Below, piece after piece: positions 6,157 through 7,663 of a stretch of DNA of 7,663 nucleotides. The notes beneath the pieces were generated by a model. It saw nothing but the letters and a program-made list of their open reading frames with translations, was not told the DNA's origin and made no database searches. A program made the translations under genes and the position numbers. Origin of the DNA: CAYVSF01 sp046482855 (GTDB lineage: Bacteria > Bacteroidota > Bacteroidia > Bacteroidales > UBA12077); the NCBI GenBank assembly GCA_046482855.1, contig JAWOEH010000206.1, positions 1 through 7,663 of the forward strand. The letters run 5' to 3'. Position 1 is the first letter of the stretch. Each line of letters starts with the position of its first letter.

Positions 6157-7663
6157 ATTTCCCTATTAAAATAAATCCCGACCAATCAACAGGCAACACA
6201 CCCTTGTCAACCATTTGCAGCTTGGCCTTTTGTAATGCTTTGGCATAACCATCACCCGATTGAAGCACATTTTTATAAAAGGCAATCATCAAATTTTTCG
6301 AAACCCTGTCGTCTACGTTCCACAATGTAGCAACAACATTAGGCACTCCGGCCAGCATAAATCCTCTGGGCAAAGCAGTTATGCCCTCTCCGGGCTGTAT
6401 CTTTCCCATACCGGTTTTGCAAGCACTTAAGATGGCAAGATTTGCTTGCAAGTCGTGTAAATATATCTCCCCAAGGCTTAAAAAATCATCGTCACGTTTG
6501 TTTATTTCATCCTCCGATGCATATAGGTACAGACCCGAAAGCTCAGGATATTTCTTGTTCACATACCCATGGGTAGCAAAATGCAACACCGAATAATCGG
6601 CGAATATTCTCTTCACTTGCTCTTCATTGGCCTCGTTTCCTCTTAACACTTTATACTCTTTATGCGCTTTCCTATTCAGCGCCTCCACCTCATCTACCTC
6701 CTCCAGCGAATAGCGAAGAGGCGCCAATGCCATATTGTCGGTACCTCCACGTTGTGAAATATACCCTTGCCATTCCTGCTCCGATAAAAATCCGGGAGCC
6801 ACCGATAACATGCGCCAAGGCAGTTCCTCTCGATCTTTTAATACCGAATTCAGCCATAAATCTACCGAATACTGATAACTAACAGCATAATGAGCAAGCA
6901 AATATTCTCCCTTCCAGGGCAGTGCTTCGAACGGAAGCAACAGCAACTCCTGGTCCGGAATAATCACCAAATGGTCCTTTCCTGTCAGCAACTCGTCCAA
7001 TCCACCCAACAGCAATTCAGTGAACTGTGGTTGCATTCGTCCCCCGGTTTTCAGGAGATAGCGATTCTTTTTTATCAATTGTGTAGGAAGATGTTCCCTG
7101 TGCAATGTTATTTTATCGTGTGTAATGGCAAGAACAAAAACCTGCTCACCCACCAAACGATAATTCAATAAACATGCATTATCATCCAGAATTCTCTGAA
7201 TATTCTCTGCCGAAGGCACCTCAGTCAAACCTGCATCCACCTCCCAATCAGAAACATACATGCTATTCAGCTCTATATAAAGCAGATCAGCCAAGCGATG
7301 TTGTATTTGTCTGACACTGTCCGGCTCAGTTTCTTCCTTTAGTCTGTTCCTCAGTACCAATAAAGCCCTTTGTCTCTTTTTCCAGTCGTCATACAATAAA
7401 CTATCCGACTCAAATGCTACTTGCCTCCTCATCTTTTTAATATAATTGGACATACCTAACGTTTTTGTCGAAAGCATAAACCGAACCAGCAAATCGGACT
7501 TGTCGTGCGGAGGTGCCGAAAGCCATTGTATAGCACTATCAGAGAACTGCTGATACTCTTTTGCAAATACAGAATACTCAACACCGGCATAGTGAGCTGC
7601 TCCGTACAACCCATAAGCACTATCAGCTAAGTGTAACGCATTATAAAAGTTTTGAAAGTCAGA
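6155..7663 (-). CDS. CHAT-domain (caspase-fold) protease, N-terminus outside the window
   Basis: The 3' 502 codons of a gene whose frame stays open to the window edge; the first visible start-like codon (TTG at 7609) is internal. Counting from the visible edge, residues 1-~55 are helical and resemble the end of a tetratricopeptide array. Residues ~85-130 form a charged helical linker, and ~160-502 are the CHAT domain. The caspase-like catalytic dyad is intact: His365 in LHFATHG (codon 6569-6571) and Cys415 in LSACKTG (codon 6419-6421). Other family hallmarks are VIIPDQELLLLPFEALPW, the GEGITALPRGFMLAGVPNVV segment and ATLWNVDD. The protein should therefore be a cysteine endopeptidase; the substrate is unknown. 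The missing N-terminus probably holds more TPR repeats (CHAT-TPR architecture), but this cannot be seen. It is convergent to the lipoprotein/secreted-protein unit, and its stop overlaps their terminator. A scaffold role instead of protease is less likely because both catalytic residues are present. Confidence 0.88.
   Translation of the reverse strand, partial: SDFQNFYNALHLADSAYGLYGAAHYAGVEYSVFAKEYQQFSDSAIQWLSAPPHDKSDLLVRFMLSTKTLGMSNYIKKMRRQVAFESDSLLYDDWKKRQRALLVLRNRLKEETEPDSVRQIQHRLADLLYIELNSMYVSDWEVDAGLTEVPSAENIQRILDDNACLLNYRLVGEQVFVLAITHDKITLHREHLPTQLIKKNRYLLKTGGRMQPQFTELLLGGLDELLTGKDHLVIIPDQELLLLPFEALPWKGEYLLAHYAVSYQYSVDLWLNSVLKDREELPWRMLSVAPGFLSEQEWQGYISQRGGTDNMALAPLRYSLEEVDEVEALNRKAHKEYKVLRGNEANEEQVKRIFADYSVLHFATHGYVNKKYPELSGLYLYASEDEINKRDDDFLSLGEIYLHDLQANLAILSACKTGMGKIQPGEGITALPRGFMLAGVPNVVATLWNVDDRVSKNLMIAFYKNVLQSGDGYAKALQKAKLQMVDKGVLPVDWSGFILIGK

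Noticed and set aside
6155..7609. Complete CHAT gene starting at TTG 7609
   Set aside because: The frame stays open through 18 further codons to the window edge and the helical region continues, so the gene is truncated by the window, not started there.
6155..7663. Type III-E CRISPR (Craspase) locus, suggested by the CHAT protease and sigma factor
   Set aside because: No repeat-spacer array and no gRAMP, Csx30-like or adaptation genes are visible; only the conceptual parallel remains.

Overview
The window looks like chromosome from a Bacteroidota bacterium. The evidence is a moderate, roughly 40% G+C composition by eye, AT-rich leaders mostly without Shine-Dalgarno sequences, a TTTG-N20-(T/C)AnnTTTG type promoter, a lipoprotein with the SKDED pattern after its lipid cysteine (Bacteroidota surface-export signal), and a typical short MKKII...AFS-Q signal peptide. 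I cannot name the genus. No rRNA, tRNA, insertion sequence, integrase or CRISPR array is visible.

Layout, left to right. A strong hairpin (20-49) ends a minus-strand gene (87-1916) that encodes a ~609-residue protein with nitronate monooxygenase-like flavin barrel motifs, a large insertion and an extra Cys-containing C-terminal part. Next, also on the minus strand, is a translationally coupled pair: a divergent sigma-70-family (ECF-like) sigma factor (2952-3677) followed by a membrane-anchored zinc-finger anti-sigma factor (2111-2959). A 294-bp AT-rich divergent promoter region (3678-3971) separates this pair from two plus-strand genes. These are a surface lipoprotein with three fibronectin-III-like repeats (3972-5159) and a secreted protein of unknown function (5200-6006), with a UUCG-loop hairpin between them. 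A strong plus-strand terminator (6110-6156) closes that unit. Convergent to it is the 3' two-thirds or so of a CHAT-domain (caspase-fold) protease gene (6155 to beyond 7663) with an intact His/Cys dyad. Its N-terminus lies outside the window.

Working model (inference). The sigma/anti-sigma pair is a cell-surface signalling switch: an H-x3-C-x2-C cytoplasmic domain holds the sigma factor, one transmembrane helix crosses the membrane, and a beta-rich periplasmic domain with a C-x4-C pair may sense a signal. The divergent lipoprotein/secreted-protein unit is the natural candidate target. The nearby CHAT protease raises the possibility of a proteolytic sigma-control module, conceptually like the Csx29 (TPR-CHAT)/Csx30/sigma arrangement of type III-E CRISPR systems but without any CRISPR component here. 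The flavin-barrel gene may be unrelated or a downstream passenger.
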